Shown: positions 33,777 to 43,653, counted from the first letter of the stretch. The stretch is DNA of 64,000 bases from Paraburkholderia phenazinium (GCF_900141745.1 NZ_FSRM01000001.1:3472001-3536000); one strand, 5' to 3'. Notes: generated by a model from the sequence alone, not told the origin. Translations and numbers: made by a program.

Positions 33777-36700
33777 ATGTTAAAAATAGTCCGGCTAGCG
33801 CTAACGCGGCCTTACACGTTCATCGTGCTTGCGCTGCTGATCGTCCTGATCGGCCCGCTGTCCGCGTTGCGCACGCCAACCGATATCTTCCCCGACATCC
33901 GTATTCCGGTGATCAGCGTGGTGTGGAACTACGCGGGCCTGCAACCGGACGACATGGCCGGGCGCATCGTCACGTATTACGAGCGCACGCTCGGCACCAC
34001 GGTCAACGATGTTCAGCACATCGAATCGCAATCGTTTCGCGGCTACGGCATCGTCAAGATATTCTTCCAGCCGAACGTCGATATTCGCACGGCCACGGCG
34101 CAGGTCACCTCGGTTTCGCAGACCGTACTGAAGCAGATGCCGCCTGGCACGACGCCGCCGCAGATCCTCAACTACAACGCCTCGACCGTGCCGGTTCTGC
34201 AACTGGCGCTCACCAGCAACACACTCGACGAACAGAAGCTCGCCGACTACGCGACCAACTTCATCCGTCCGCAACTGCTGAGCGTGCCCGGCGTGGCGAT
34301 TCCGACCGCCTACGGCGGCAAGACCCGCGAAGTGCAGATCGACCTCGACCCACAAGCGCTGCAGGCAAAGAAACTCTCCGCGCAGGATGTCGCCGACGCC
34401 CTGGCGCAGCAGAACCAGATCATCCCGGCGGGCACCGAGAAGATCGGAAGCTTCGAATACAACATCAAGCTGAACAACAGCCCGCTGTCGCTGCAGGAAC
34501 TGAACAACTTGCCGATCAAGACCGTGGACGGCGCAACCATCTATATTCGCGACGTCGCCCACGTGCGGGACGGCTATCCCCCGCAGACCAACATCGTACG
34601 CGTGGACGGACACCGCGCGGTACTGATGAGTATCCTGAAGAACGGCTCAGCCTCCACGCTCGACATCATCGCGGGTGTCAAGGCGCAACTGCCGCGCATC
34701 GAGGAGACGCTACCACCCGGGCTCAAGCTCGTTACGATGGGCGATCAATCCACCTTCGTGAAGGGCGCCGTGAGCGGTGTGGCGCGGGAAGGCATCATCG
34801 CCGCGGCGCTGACGTCGCTGATGATTCTGCTGTTCCTCGGCAGCTGGCGCTCGACGCTGATCATCGCGGCGTCGATTCCTCTCGCCGTGCTGGCAGCGAT
34901 TGCCGGCCTCTCGGCGATGGGCGAAACGCTCAACGTGATGACGCTAGGCGGTCTTGCGCTTGCGGTCGGGATTCTGGTGGACGACGCCACCGTCACGATC
35001 GAAAACATCAACTGGCACCTCGAGCAAGGCAAGGATGTCAGAAGCGCGATCATGGATGGCGCCGCGCAGATCGTCGGGCCGGCGTTCGTCTCGTTGCTGT
35101 GTATCTGTATCGTGTTCGTGCCGATGCTGCTGCTGAACGGCATCGCCCGCTTCCTGTTCGTGCCGATGGCCGAAGCGGTGATCTTTGCGATGGTGGCGTC
35201 GTTTGTGCTGTCGCGCACCTTCGTGCCGATGCTCGCGCAGTATCTGCTGAAGCCGCATGCGTCGGGCGGTCATGCCTCCGGCGAACTGGCGGCGGCGATG
35301 GAACCGCACGGCGGCCACCATCACCCACCCGCATCGCGCAATCCGCTGGTGCGCTTTCAGCGGGGCTTCGAGCATCGCTTCGAACGCGTGCGTGCTGTGT
35401 ATCGCATCGTGCTTGGCCTCGCGCTGACCAACCGCAAGCGCTTCGTGGTTGGCTTTCTGATCGTGGTCGGCGCGTCGTTCCTGCTTGCGCCATGGCTGGG
35501 GCGCAATTTCTTTCCCGACATCGATTCGGGCGAAATCTCGCTTCATGTCCGCGCGCCGGTCGGCACGCGCATCGAAGATACCGCCGCCGAGTTCGATCAC
35601 ATCGAGAACGCCGTGCGCAGTGTAGTGCCGCCCAATCAACTCGGCAGCATCATCGACAACGTCGGGCTGCCGAACAGCGGTATCAACCTGACCTACAACA
35701 ATAGCGGCACTACGGGGCCGAACGACGGCGACATCATGATTTCGCTGAACGAAAATCATGCACCTACCGCCGGCTATGTGAAAACACTGCGCAAGATCCT
35801 GCCGCGCGAATTCCCCGGCACGACCTTCTCGTTTCTGCCGGCTGATATCGTCAGCCAGATTCTGAACTTCGGCTCACCGGCACCGATCGACCTGCAGGTG
35901 GCGGGCCCGAACCAGGATGCCAACCATCGCTACGCCAACGAAGTGATGCGTCGCATGCGCCTGATTCCGGGCATTGCCGATACGCGCATCCAGCAGGCGT
36001 CGACTTACCCGCAGTTCACCGTGGCGGTCGACCGGTCGCGCGCGGACGAACTGGGCATCACCGAACAGGACGTGACCAATTCCGTGGTAGCGAGCCTCTC
36101 TGGCACGAGCCAGGTGTCGCCCACCTACTGGCTGAATCCGCATAACGGTGTGTCGTATCCGATCGTCGCACAGACGCCGCAATACCGCATGGAGTCGCTC
36201 TCGGCGCTGAACAATTTGCCAATCACAGGCAAGAACGGCCAGTCGCAGATTCTGGGTGGCATTGCGACGATCGAGCGCGGCGTCGGCGATGCGGTCGTCT
36301 CGCACTACAACATCGAGCCGCTCTACGACGTATTTGCAACCACCCAGGGGCGCGATCTGGGCGCAGTCGCAACGGATATACAGCACATCCTGCATGCCAC
36401 GGCGAAAGACGTGCCGAAGGGCTCGACGGTCACCTTGCGCGGCCAGGTCGAGACGATGAACAGCGCTTTCCTCGGACTCTCGCTTGGCCTCGTCGGCGCG
36501 ATCGCATTGATCTACATGCTGATTGTCGTCAACTTCCATTCGTGGTCCGATGCATTCGTCATCGTCACCGCGTTGCCTGCTGCGCTCGCCGGGATCGTCT
36601 GGATGCTGTTCACCACGCATACGCCGCTCTCGGTGCCGGCGTTGACCGGCGCCATTCTCTGCATGGGCGTGGCCACGGCCAACAGCATTCTGGTGGTGAG

Positions 36701-37028
36701 CTTCGCACGCGAACGCCTCACCGTCACGGGCAACGCGCTGGTCGCAGCAATGGAAGCCGGCTTCACACGCTTTCGCCCAGTGCTGATGACCGCGCTCGCG
36801 ATGATCATCGGCATGGCGCCGATGGCGCTCGGTCTTGGCGACGGCGGCGAACAGAACGCGCCGCTTGGACGCGCGGTGATCGGCGGTCTGATCTGCGCAA
36901 CCTTCGCCACGTTGCTGTTCGTCCCGGTTGTGTTCAGCCTGGTGCACCGTCGCGATGCGGCGAAGCACCCTCCTGTCAAAGAAAAAAATCATCCTACTTC
37001 CGAAACCGGAGCCCTCCATGTCCACTGA
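33777..37028 (+). CDS. RND-type efflux transporter, inner-membrane pump
   Basis: A 1083-residue RND pump (HAE-type hydrophobe/amphiphile efflux) driven by the proton gradient. Twelve membrane helices in two halves with large periplasmic loops are readable. TM4 has the proton-relay pair in GGLALAVGILVDDATVTIEN. The N-terminal FPDIRIPVISVVWNYAGLQPDDM matches the family opening. A His-rich cytoplasmic stretch (EPHGGHHHPP) between the halves is unusual but not unique. ATG 33777 has GGAG upstream. The adaptor gene overlaps its end by 11 bp and the outer-membrane factor follows, so this is a full tripartite system in one operon. Substrates cannot be read; organic solvents, dyes or antibiotics are usual. 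Confidence 0.92.
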   Translation: MLKIVRLALTRPYTFIVLALLIVLIGPLSALRTPTDIFPDIRIPVISVVWNYAGLQPDDMAGRIVTYYERTLGTTVNDVQHIESQSFRGYGIVKIFFQPNVDIRTATAQVTSVSQTVLKQMPPGTTPPQILNYNASTVPVLQLALTSNTLDEQKLADYATNFIRPQLLSVPGVAIPTAYGGKTREVQIDLDPQALQAKKLSAQDVADALAQQNQIIPAGTEKIGSFEYNIKLNNSPLSLQELNNLPIKTVDGATIYIRDVAHVRDGYPPQTNIVRVDGHRAVLMSILKNGSASTLDIIAGVKAQLPRIEETLPPGLKLVTMGDQSTFVKGAVSGVAREGIIAAALTSLMILLFLGSWRSTLIIAASIPLAVLAAIAGLSAMGETLNVMTLGGLALAVGILVDDATVTIENINWHLEQGKDVRSAIMDGAAQIVGPAFVSLLCICIVFVPMLLLNGIARFLFVPMAEAVIFAMVASFVLSRTFVPMLAQYLLKPHASGGHASGELAAAMEPHGGHHHPPASRNPLVRFQRGFEHRFERVRAVYRIVLGLALTNRKRFVVGFLIVVGASFLLAPWLGRNFFPDIDSGEISLHVRAPVGTRIEDTAAEFDHIENAVRSVVPPNQLGSIIDNVGLPNSGINLTYNNSGTTGPNDGDIMISLNENHAPTAGYVKTLRKILPREFPGTTFSFLPADIVSQILNFGSPAPIDLQVAGPNQDANHRYANEVMRRMRLIPGIADTRIQQASTYPQFTVAVDRSRADELGITEQDVTNSVVASLSGTSQVSPTYWLNPHNGVSYPIVAQTPQYRMESLSALNNLPITGKNGQSQILGGIATIERGVGDAVVSHYNIEPLYDVFATTQGRDLGAVATDIQHILHATAKDVPKGSTVTLRGQVETMNSAFLGLSLGLVGAIALIYMLIVVNFHSWSDAFVIVTALPAALAGIVWMLFTTHTPLSVPALTGAILCMGVATANSILVVSFARERLTVTGNALVAAMEAGFTRFRPVLMTALAMIIGMAPMALGLGDGGEQNAPLGRAVIGGLICATFATLLFVPVVFSLVHRRDAAKHPPVKEKNHPTSETGALHVH

Positions 37029-38235
37029 GATCGAGATCAATTCGCCCAAGCGGCTACGTCATCTGAAGCTGGTTGGCATCGTCGTGCTGCTCGCTGCTGC
37101 GGGGATCGTGACAACCGGCATCTTTACCCGCGTGCACGCCAAACAGGAAATGACCGCGTGGTCTGCCGCGCAGGCCATTCCGACCGTCGCCGCGCATACG
37201 CCGGGTCAACAGGGCGCAACGCAATCCCTGGTTCTGCCAGGTCATCTGTCCGCCTTCGTCGACGCACCCATCTACGCACGGGTGCCGGGCTATCTGCACG
37301 CGTGGTACGCGGATATCGGCACGCATGTGAAGGCCGGACAACTGCTCGGCCTGATCGATACGCCCGATCTCGACCAGCAATTGCTGCAGGCCAAAGCCGA
37401 CTTGCAGGACGCGCAGGCGAACGAAAAGCTCGCGGCATCCACCGCCAAACGCTGGACCGAAATGCTCAAACAGGATTCCGTCTCGCAGCAGGACACCGAT
37501 GAGAAGACCGGCGACCTGGCTGCCAAGCAGGCGATCGTGGCAAGCGCCCAGGCGAATGTGAACCGTCTCGAAGCACTTGAATCGTTCAAGCGGATCACCG
37601 CGCCGTTCGATGGCGTCGTCACCGCGCGCAAGACCGATATCGGCGACCTGATCAACGCAGGCGGCGGTGACGGTCATGAACTGTTTACGGTTTCCGACGC
37701 GCGTCAGTTGCGGGTGTATGTCAGCGTGCCGCAAAGCGACGCTGCAGCCATCAAGCCGGGCATGACGGCAACGCTGACCATGCCTGAGCGTCCCGGGATG
37801 ACATTCGAAGCGAAGCTGCTCGACACCGACGATTCGATCACACAGTCTTCGGGCACATTGCTCGTGCAACTCGAGGTAGATAACCAGAACGGCCTGCTGA
37901 TTCCAGGCGAATACACCGAAGTCCACTTCGCAATGCCCACCGACCCTCATGCGCTGCTCGTTCCAGCCAGCGCGTTGATCTTCCGGCAAAGCGGCTTGCA
38001 GGTGGCGGTGGTCGGCAAGGGCGATCACGCGATACTCAAGCCCGTCACCATCGCCACGGATCTCGGCACCCAGGTCGAAATCGGCTCGGGCCTCGAGGCC
38101 AGCGACCGCGTGATCGACAACCCGCCCGACTCGATCGCCACAGGTGACGCGGTGCGAATCGCGGCGGCGCACGCCGCCAACCCATCTTCCACGTCGCTCG
38201 CCGACCATGGCGACGCGGAGCGCGCCCATGGCTAG
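37018..38235 (+). CDS. RND periplasmic adaptor (membrane fusion protein)
   Basis: A 405-residue HlyD/AcrA-type adaptor. One N-terminal membrane helix (residues about 18-35), a lipoyl-like segment (PIYARVPGYLHAWYADIGTHVKAGQLLGLID), an alpha-helical hairpin rich in Ala, Gln and Lys, and the beta-barrel part (RITAPFDGVVTARKTDIGDLI) are in order. It links the pump to the outer-membrane factor. ATG 37018 with GGAG upstream lies inside the pump gene by 11 bp, a sign of coupling. Its end overlaps the next gene by 8 bp. Confidence 0.92.
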   Translation: MSTEIEINSPKRLRHLKLVGIVVLLAAAGIVTTGIFTRVHAKQEMTAWSAAQAIPTVAAHTPGQQGATQSLVLPGHLSAFVDAPIYARVPGYLHAWYADIGTHVKAGQLLGLIDTPDLDQQLLQAKADLQDAQANEKLAASTAKRWTEMLKQDSVSQQDTDEKTGDLAAKQAIVASAQANVNRLEALESFKRITAPFDGVVTARKTDIGDLINAGGGDGHELFTVSDARQLRVYVSVPQSDAAAIKPGMTATLTMPERPGMTFEAKLLDTDDSITQSSGTLLVQLEVDNQNGLLIPGEYTEVHFAMPTDPHALLVPASALIFRQSGLQVAVVGKGDHAILKPVTIATDLGTQVEIGSGLEASDRVIDNPPDSIATGDAVRIAAAHAANPSSTSLADHGDAERAHG

Positions 38236-39715
38236 GCTCAAGTTAAAGCGCAGCCTGTGCGTGGCGCTGGCCGTCAGCGCACTGTTTAGCGGCTGCTCGT
38301 TCGCACCGGTCTATCAGGTGCCGCCCACGGCCATTCCGACGGCCTTCAAGGAAAGCGGTGCCTGGCAACTGGCCAAACCCGCCGATCAGGTGCCGCGCGA
38401 TGGCTGGTGGCAGGTATATCGCGACCCGGTGCTCGACAAGCTCGAAGTGCAGGTGGCGGCGGCCAATCCGAACGTCGCTGCTGCAGTGGCGCGCCATGAC
38501 GAAGCCGTCGACTATCTGGCGCAGGCGCGCTCGGGCCTGTTCCCGACCATCGGCGCGCAGGCCAATGTCTCGAGCAACCGGCAATCGGAGAACCGGCCGT
38601 TGCGCGGCTCCGGCGAACCTTCGGTGTATGGCTCGAACACGGTCGACGTCGGCATCAACTACGACCTCGATCTGTGGGGCAAGGTGCGCAACGAAGTAGC
38701 CGCAGGCCAGGCGGCCGCCCAGGCTAGCGACGCGGATCTCGCCTCCGTGCGTCTGAGCTTGCAGGCGAGTCTTGCGGACGCCTACTTCAATCTGCGCGGA
38801 CTCGACGAGCAGCAACAACTGCTGGCGGACACGATTACCACCTATGAACGCGCCTTGCAGCTCACGATGAGCCGTCACGCCGGCGGCATTGCTTCGGACC
38901 TCGATGTATCGCGCGCGCAGACGCAACTCGCTTCGGCGCGTGCCGCTGCCGAGGACGTCAAGGCTCAACGCGCACTGTACGAACACGCCATTGCATCGCT
39001 GACCGGTGTGCCGGCGTCGTCGTTCTCGCTCACAGCATCGACCGGCCTCGCCTATCTGCCGTCCATTCCAACCGGCCTGCCCTCGGCGCTGCTGCAGCGG
39101 CGTCCCGATATCGCCGCTGCCGAGCGGCGCGTGGCTGAGGCGAACGCAAAGATCGGCATCGCCAAGGCGGCGTTCTTCCCGGACGTTTCGCTGGGACTCG
39201 ACGGTGGCTTCCAGAGCGACACGCTTTCGCCGTGGATCATGGCGCCCAACGAAATCTGGTCGATCGGTCCGAGTCTCGTGATGACCCTGTTCGACGGCGG
39301 CCGCCGCGAAGCCATGACACAGGAAGCGCGTGCAAAGCTGGCGGAAAACGGCGCGAAATACAAGGCAGCGGTGCTGCTCGCGTTCCAGCAGGTCGAAGAC
39401 AATCTGGCCCAGCTGCATCATCTTGGCGATGAGGCGACGCAGCAGGACGAAGCGCTCACCGACGCGCAACGCACCTTGAATCTCTCGATGTCGCGCTATC
39501 GCGATGGAACGGTCAGCTATCTGGATGTGGTGACCGCGCAGACCACTGAACTGAATACGCAGATCCTCGCGTTGAACGTGAATACGCGGCGCTTACTGGC
39601 TTCGGTGGGACTGATCGAGGCGCTGGGCGGCGGATGGTCGGCGGATCAGACGGCGGTGGCAGCCGCGCCTGCTACGCCGGTTCAGGCAAAGGCGCTATCC
39701 GCTGCACGTGGATAA
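38228..39715 (+). CDS. Outer-membrane efflux lipoprotein (NodT/OprM type)
   Basis: A 495-residue TolC-superfamily lipoprotein. The signal peptide ends in FSGC (lipobox) and is followed by SFAPVYQVPP, typical of NodT-family factors. Two OEP repeats carry the pattern of long amphipathic helices (for example LQASLADAYFNLRGLDEQQQ and ALTDAQRTLNLSMSRYRDGT), and LPSALLQRRPDIAAAERRV is the signature at the start of the second half. ATG 38228 overlaps the adaptor gene by 8 bp and has GGAG ahead. It completes the tripartite pump. Confidence 0.93.
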   Translation: MARLKLKRSLCVALAVSALFSGCSFAPVYQVPPTAIPTAFKESGAWQLAKPADQVPRDGWWQVYRDPVLDKLEVQVAAANPNVAAAVARHDEAVDYLAQARSGLFPTIGAQANVSSNRQSENRPLRGSGEPSVYGSNTVDVGINYDLDLWGKVRNEVAAGQAAAQASDADLASVRLSLQASLADAYFNLRGLDEQQQLLADTITTYERALQLTMSRHAGGIASDLDVSRAQTQLASARAAAEDVKAQRALYEHAIASLTGVPASSFSLTASTGLAYLPSIPTGLPSALLQRRPDIAAAERRVAEANAKIGIAKAAFFPDVSLGLDGGFQSDTLSPWIMAPNEIWSIGPSLVMTLFDGGRREAMTQEARAKLAENGAKYKAAVLLAFQQVEDNLAQLHHLGDEATQQDEALTDAQRTLNLSMSRYRDGTVSYLDVVTAQTTELNTQILALNVNTRRLLASVGLIEALGGGWSADQTAVAAAPATPVQAKALSAARG

Positions 39716-39867
39716 ATTTCTTTTCACGTTTAGATCGTCGAACCGCTATCCCCCGGCGACTATCCTTCTAATCAACCGGGCAGCGAATTCTTTACTTCGC
39801 TTTTAACTTCGCGCCGCGGTCAGGCAACCCGATATAGACCGACCACTAATTCGTAAGGACAACCAAC

Positions 39868-40140
39868 ATGAAATACCTGATGATCGCTATCGCTTTTGTG
39901 GGCGCCACGGCTACCGCTTCCGCTTTCGCGCAAACCAGTGCATCGACCACGCAGCAACCGGCCGCTTCGGCACAACTGGCACAGAACTCGAACTCCACCG
40001 TCGAGCAGGCCGGCCAATGGGTTCCGCCGTATGGCGAGGAACAGGCCCCCAAGACGCGTGCGCAGGTCTACCAGGAACTGGTGCATGCCGAACAGGATGG
40101 CCAGATGCAGTATCTCAACTCGACGATCTACGAACACTAA
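39868..40140 (+). CDS. DUF4148-type small exported protein
   Basis: A 90-residue protein with a Sec signal peptide (MKYLMIAIAFVGATATASAFA) and the short C-terminal motif KTRAQVYQELVHAEQDGQM, which marks the DUF4148 family found mainly in Burkholderiales. The function of the family is not known; several members respond to stress. ATG 39868 has TAAGGAC at good distance. It lies 152 bp after the efflux operon, with its own short leader, so it may be transcribed separately. Confidence 0.85.
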   Translation: MKYLMIAIAFVGATATASAFAQTSASTTQQPAASAQLAQNSNSTVEQAGQWVPPYGEEQAPKTRAQVYQELVHAEQDGQMQYLNSTIYEH

Positions 40141-40201
40141 GGCTAGCGGAATAGACGCCGCTGCGCGCGCTGTCCATACCGCTTCACGCCGGATCAGAGC
40201 C

Positions 40202-40351
40202 ATGAAAGCCCGTACCGTACTCAAGCGCGCCGTAATTTACGCGCTCGCCGCCGCCGGACTGCTGCTATCCGGCTGCGCGGCGCCCGGCCCCGACACCGCC
40301 AACGGCTGTGTCGGACCGCCCGGCTTCTGCACACCGTATTTCGGTTCATGA
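40202..40351 (+). CDS. Tiny Cys-containing lipoprotein, 49 residues
   Basis: ATG 40202 opens a 49-residue product with a positively charged start, a hydrophobic helix (VIYALAAAGLLLSG) and the lipobox LLSGC, then a short mature part with two further Cys residues (NGC and GFC). This is a small lipoprotein of unknown function. There is no strong ribosome site, but signal and lipobox are convincing. It follows the DUF4148 gene by 61 bp. Confidence 0.6.
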   Translation: MKARTVLKRAVIYALAAAGLLLSGCAAPGPDTANGCVGPPGFCTPYFGS

Positions 40352-40468
40352 GCGTCAGCATGAACGACACGAGCGCGCTCCCCATACGGGTTAGCGCGTT
40401 CGTTTCATTGCGGCTTCGTCTTAAGATTTGAGGCGTATCACCCTGAGGAAAGGGGTGGGCGGCGTCCC

Positions 40469-41182
40469 TCAGTGCGATCCAGTACTGATCTGGTAGCCGT
40501 AACGGCTGACGGTCTCGATGTGCACTTCCGGCAGATATTGTGCGAGCTTGCGCCGCAAACGCGAGACCACCAGATTGACGCTCGACGGGTCGACATCGTC
40601 CTTCTCGGGCCACGCATAGCGAATCAGTTGCTCGCGCGGGACCGGCGCGTTGAACTGGCGCATCAGGCATTCGATCAGCAGATACTCGCGCCGCGTCACC
40701 ACCAGCCGCCGTTCGCCGTCGACCAGTTCATGCGTCAGCGGATCCAGTGAGAGCGTGGCGCTCGCCTCACCGGGAGCGGTCGCCATCGCCGGCGGCAAAT
40801 CGTGTGCAGCGCGCGAGGCCGCCGTGCGCCGCAACGCCTGCAGACGCTCGTGCAGTTCGATGAAGGAGTACGGTTGCCCGAAACAGGCGTCGGCGCCCGC
40901 ACGCAGCACCCGGCTGCGGTCCTGGGCGTTCGAGTGGCCAAGCACGGCGATGATCGCCGCGCCCGCACCGGCCGTGACGAATTGCGGCAGCGTCTCCAGC
41001 AGGCTTGCATAGGACGAGGCGTCGAGGGCCATCACAACAATCGCGTCGAACGGCTCCTGCGTGGTCAGAAACGCGCCGTCGCGCACGTCCTCGGCGCGTT
41101 GCAGACTGTGTGCGCTCTCCTGCAGCGCTTTATAGAGCCAGGCGGATTCGGGATGGGACGCGGCGACGAACAGGATACGCAT
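40469..41182 (-). CDS. OmpR-like transcription factor with degenerate receiver
   Basis: A 237-residue protein with a receiver-like N-terminal domain and a winged-helix trans_reg_C domain (VVTRREYLLIECLMRQFNAP and DPSSVNLVVSRLRRKLAQYL). The receiver lacks the working residues: the acidic pair is replaced (VAASH), the acceptor Asp position holds Met51, and the conserved Lys is Gln103 (FGQPYS). Phosphorylation in the standard way is therefore unlikely. It is the last gene of a minus-strand operon with a normal response regulator and kinase, 38 bp after the kinase. It may act as a modulator or respond to another signal. ATG 41182 has GGGAGG ahead. Confidence 0.85.
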   Translation of the reverse strand: MRILFVAASHPESAWLYKALQESAHSLQRAEDVRDGAFLTTQEPFDAIVVMALDASSYASLLETLPQFVTAGAGAAIIAVLGHSNAQDRSRVLRAGADACFGQPYSFIELHERLQALRRTAASRAAHDLPPAMATAPGEASATLSLDPLTHELVDGERRLVVTRREYLLIECLMRQFNAPVPREQLIRYAWPEKDDVDPSSVNLVVSRLRRKLAQYLPEVHIETVSRYGYQISTGSH

Positions 41183-41220
41183 TCAACCTCCCGTGCAGAA
41201 GGGAAAGAGAGCGGGAAGGC

Positions 41221-42624
41221 TCACGCGAGCGTCCTCGACCAGCATTCGATGCTCACCCACGCGCCAGGCTCCGCATTACCGATGCGGATCGTAAAGTCAT
41301 GCACACGCATCACGGCAGAGACGATCGAAAGCCCCAGACCCGAGCCCGCCAGATGGCGAGTACCCTCGCCGCGATAAAAGCGTTGCAGCACCGCGTCGCG
41401 CTCATCGAGCGGAATGCCAGGCCCGTTGTCGACGATCTCGACCAGCGGCCCTGCGGGCGTTTGGCGCAACGACATGCGCACCACGCCGCCGGCCGGTGTG
41501 AACTTGAAGGCATTGTCGAGCAGATTGCTGAACGCTTCGAACAGCAGCGCACGATCGCCGTGGATCGGCTCGACGGCTTCGGATTCGACAACAAACTGCA
41601 GCGAGCGAAGCTCCGCCAGCGGTTCGTACAGTTCGCCGACTTCCTCGATGAGCGCCTGCAGTTCCACGGTCGCAAAACCGCCGCGCCGCTGCAGCGTGCC
41701 GATCTCCGAAATGCGCAGCATGGCGCGGAAACGGTCGAGCAACGCGTCGGTCTCGTCACGGGCACGCGCGACCAGCGCCGACACGGCAACGTCATCGAGG
41801 ATATCCGAGCGTTCCGCGATGTGCCCGAGCAACGTCCGCACGTGTGCGAGCGGCGTGCGCAGATCATGGGCGATACCGTCGCACGCGCCCTTGACCTCGT
41901 TCATGAGGCGCTCCACTTCCTCGAGCATGTGATTGACGAGGTGCCCAAGCATGTCGATCTCATCGCGCCCGCCGATCGGCAAACGCTGACCGAGATCGCC
42001 CTGGGCGATGCGCAGCGTGACGCGGCGAATCGCCTTCAGGCGGCGCATTTGCCGCACGCTCAGCGCAAGGCCGCCCACCACGCCGGCAACGAGACACAAC
42101 AGCCCGCCGCCGATCAGCGCGTTGATGATGGTCTGGCGAATCCGCAGGATATGGGTGAGGTCGCGCGCCAGCACGAGGGTCTCGCCGTCGCGACGGCGTT
42201 CGGCCATTGCGCGAACCACGGGCGAGGGCTCCCCGCTCAAGGTCTGCAGGCTGTTGCGGGCGAGTGTCACGCCGCCCCGGTCAGGTGCCAGTCCCGGCGG
42301 CAGCGCAAGCACGTCACCCGCGACATAGTGGCCGTCAGGCGAAAACAGACCGTAGTAATTGGCATGCATGCGCTCGTGCTCGAGCCGGCGATGGATCGCA
42401 TCGGCCAGCGCGCTATGCGGCATCGAATCGAAGTAGATGAGCTGCCACTGCATCACGACGTCGGTCTCGTGCTCCATGTCGCCGGTGACCGCGGCGCCGA
42501 TGAAGCCCAGCAGCGACATGACGGAAATGGAGAAGATCACGGCGTACACCGCGATCAGACGAAACGTCGTGGAATGCCAACGGCGCCCCAGTGCGGATTG
42601 CGCGGGGAAAGAGTTGTCCGTCAA
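41221..42624 (-). CDS. Membrane sensor histidine kinase
   Basis: A 467-residue sensor kinase. Two membrane helices (residues about 21-47 and 166-190) enclose a periplasmic sensor of about 115 residues. A HAMP segment follows, then the H-box GIAHDLRTPLAHVR with the phospho-acceptor His253, the N-box SNLLDNAFKFTP (Asn371), and G-boxes DNGPGIP and GSGLGLSIV. It pairs with the regulator encoded immediately upstream. The start used is a TTG at 42624, only 10 bases after the TGA of the regulator gene and without a strong ribosome site, so translation may depend on coupling; no other good start is in the N-terminal region. Confidence 0.9.
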   Translation of the reverse strand: MTDNSFPAQSALGRRWHSTTFRLIAVYAVIFSISVMSLLGFIGAAVTGDMEHETDVVMQWQLIYFDSMPHSALADAIHRRLEHERMHANYYGLFSPDGHYVAGDVLALPPGLAPDRGGVTLARNSLQTLSGEPSPVVRAMAERRRDGETLVLARDLTHILRIRQTIINALIGGGLLCLVAGVVGGLALSVRQMRRLKAIRRVTLRIAQGDLGQRLPIGGRDEIDMLGHLVNHMLEEVERLMNEVKGACDGIAHDLRTPLAHVRTLLGHIAERSDILDDVAVSALVARARDETDALLDRFRAMLRISEIGTLQRRGGFATVELQALIEEVGELYEPLAELRSLQFVVESEAVEPIHGDRALLFEAFSNLLDNAFKFTPAGGVVRMSLRQTPAGPLVEIVDNGPGIPLDERDAVLQRFYRGEGTRHLAGSGLGLSIVSAVMRVHDFTIRIGNAEPGAWVSIECWSRTLA

Positions 42625-42634
42625 GGTTATCTGC

Positions 42635-43312
42635 TCACGCGAGGATGTAGCCCGAGCCCCGCACGGTCTGGATCATCTGTTTCACGCCGGGAGGATCGAT
42701 CTTCTTGCGCAGACGTCCCATGTGCACGTCGATCAGGTTAGTGCCCGGGTCGAAGTGGTAACCCCACACCGCTTCGAACAGCATGGTGCGGGTAATGGTC
42801 TGGCCGGCGTGGCGCATCATGAATTCGAGCACGCGGTATTCGGTCGGCAGCAGCACGATCTCCTCGCCATCGCGCTGGACCTTGCGCGAGATCAGATCGA
42901 GTTCGAGCGGGCCGACGCGTAGCGTAGTTTCGAACTGCGTGGCCGGCGTTTGACTGCGGCGCAGCAGGACTTCGAGGCGCGCGGTCATTTCTTCGGGGTC
43001 GAACGGCTTGGTCAGATAGTCGTCGCCACCCGCGCGCAGACCACGCACGCGTTCGTCCACGTCGCCGAGCGCGCTCAGCATCAGAACCGGCGTCTGGATA
43101 CCGATGCTGCGCATGGTGGTGAGGATGGTCAGGCCGTCGACGCCCGGCAGCATGCGGTCGAGCGTGATGACGTCGTATTCGTCGCTGACGGCGCGCGCCA
43201 TGCCATCACGGCCGTTCGCCACCCAGTCCACGGTGAAGCCGCGGCTTTTTAGCTCGCCGACTATTTCGTTGGCGGTGATCTCGTCATCTTCGATTGTCAG
43301 CACTCGCGACAT
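42635..43312 (-). CDS. OmpR-family response regulator (partner of the kinase at 41221)
   Basis: A 225-residue response regulator with Asp9/Asp10, acceptor Asp52 (VITLDRMLP) and Lys102 (LTKPF) in the receiver, and a C-terminal winged helix (VLLPTEYRVLEFMMRHAGQT and NLIDVHMGRLRKKID). It is very close to the orphan regulator at 32818-33492. The ATG at 43312 sits inside a longer open frame; the shorter product matches the family start (MSRVLTIEDDE). It is the first gene of the regulator-kinase-regulator operon. Confidence 0.93.
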   Translation of the reverse strand: MSRVLTIEDDEITANEIVGELKSRGFTVDWVANGRDGMARAVSDEYDVITLDRMLPGVDGLTILTTMRSIGIQTPVLMLSALGDVDERVRGLRAGGDDYLTKPFDPEEMTARLEVLLRRSQTPATQFETTLRVGPLELDLISRKVQRDGEEIVLLPTEYRVLEFMMRHAGQTITRTMLFEAVWGYHFDPGTNLIDVHMGRLRKKIDPPGVKQMIQTVRGSGYILA

Positions 43313-43653
43313 GATGATTTCACGCGCGACAGCGAACTCAGCCGACCTGAGCGGCGTGCGCGACCGGTTATCAGTAGAAGTACATGATGCCATATTCGGC
43401 TTGCAGGTTTGAGTTCGGAAGCGGACGGCGCGCCGGGCGCCGCAACGTGGACAACAGATGGCCACAGGCTACGCGCGAGGCCGTAACGCTCACATATCGG
43501 TTTCATTAAAAAATATTTAAACAAGGAAAAGGCGCCCAGAACTCACGGGGATCCGCGCGCAGCGCACGCTTTGACGCCCTCCCCGGCGGCGGCGCAAAGA
43601 TGAACGATCTTTCATCGTTAAGAGGGCGAAACGGTATGGGCCCTCCACTAGCC
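43313..43653. other. Intergenic region with divergent promoters
   Basis: About 340 bp between the two-component operon (minus) and the DUF4148 gene (plus). It includes an AT-rich stretch TTCATTAAAAAATATTTAAA near 43502-43521, a likely promoter part. No gene was seen. Confidence 0.5.
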
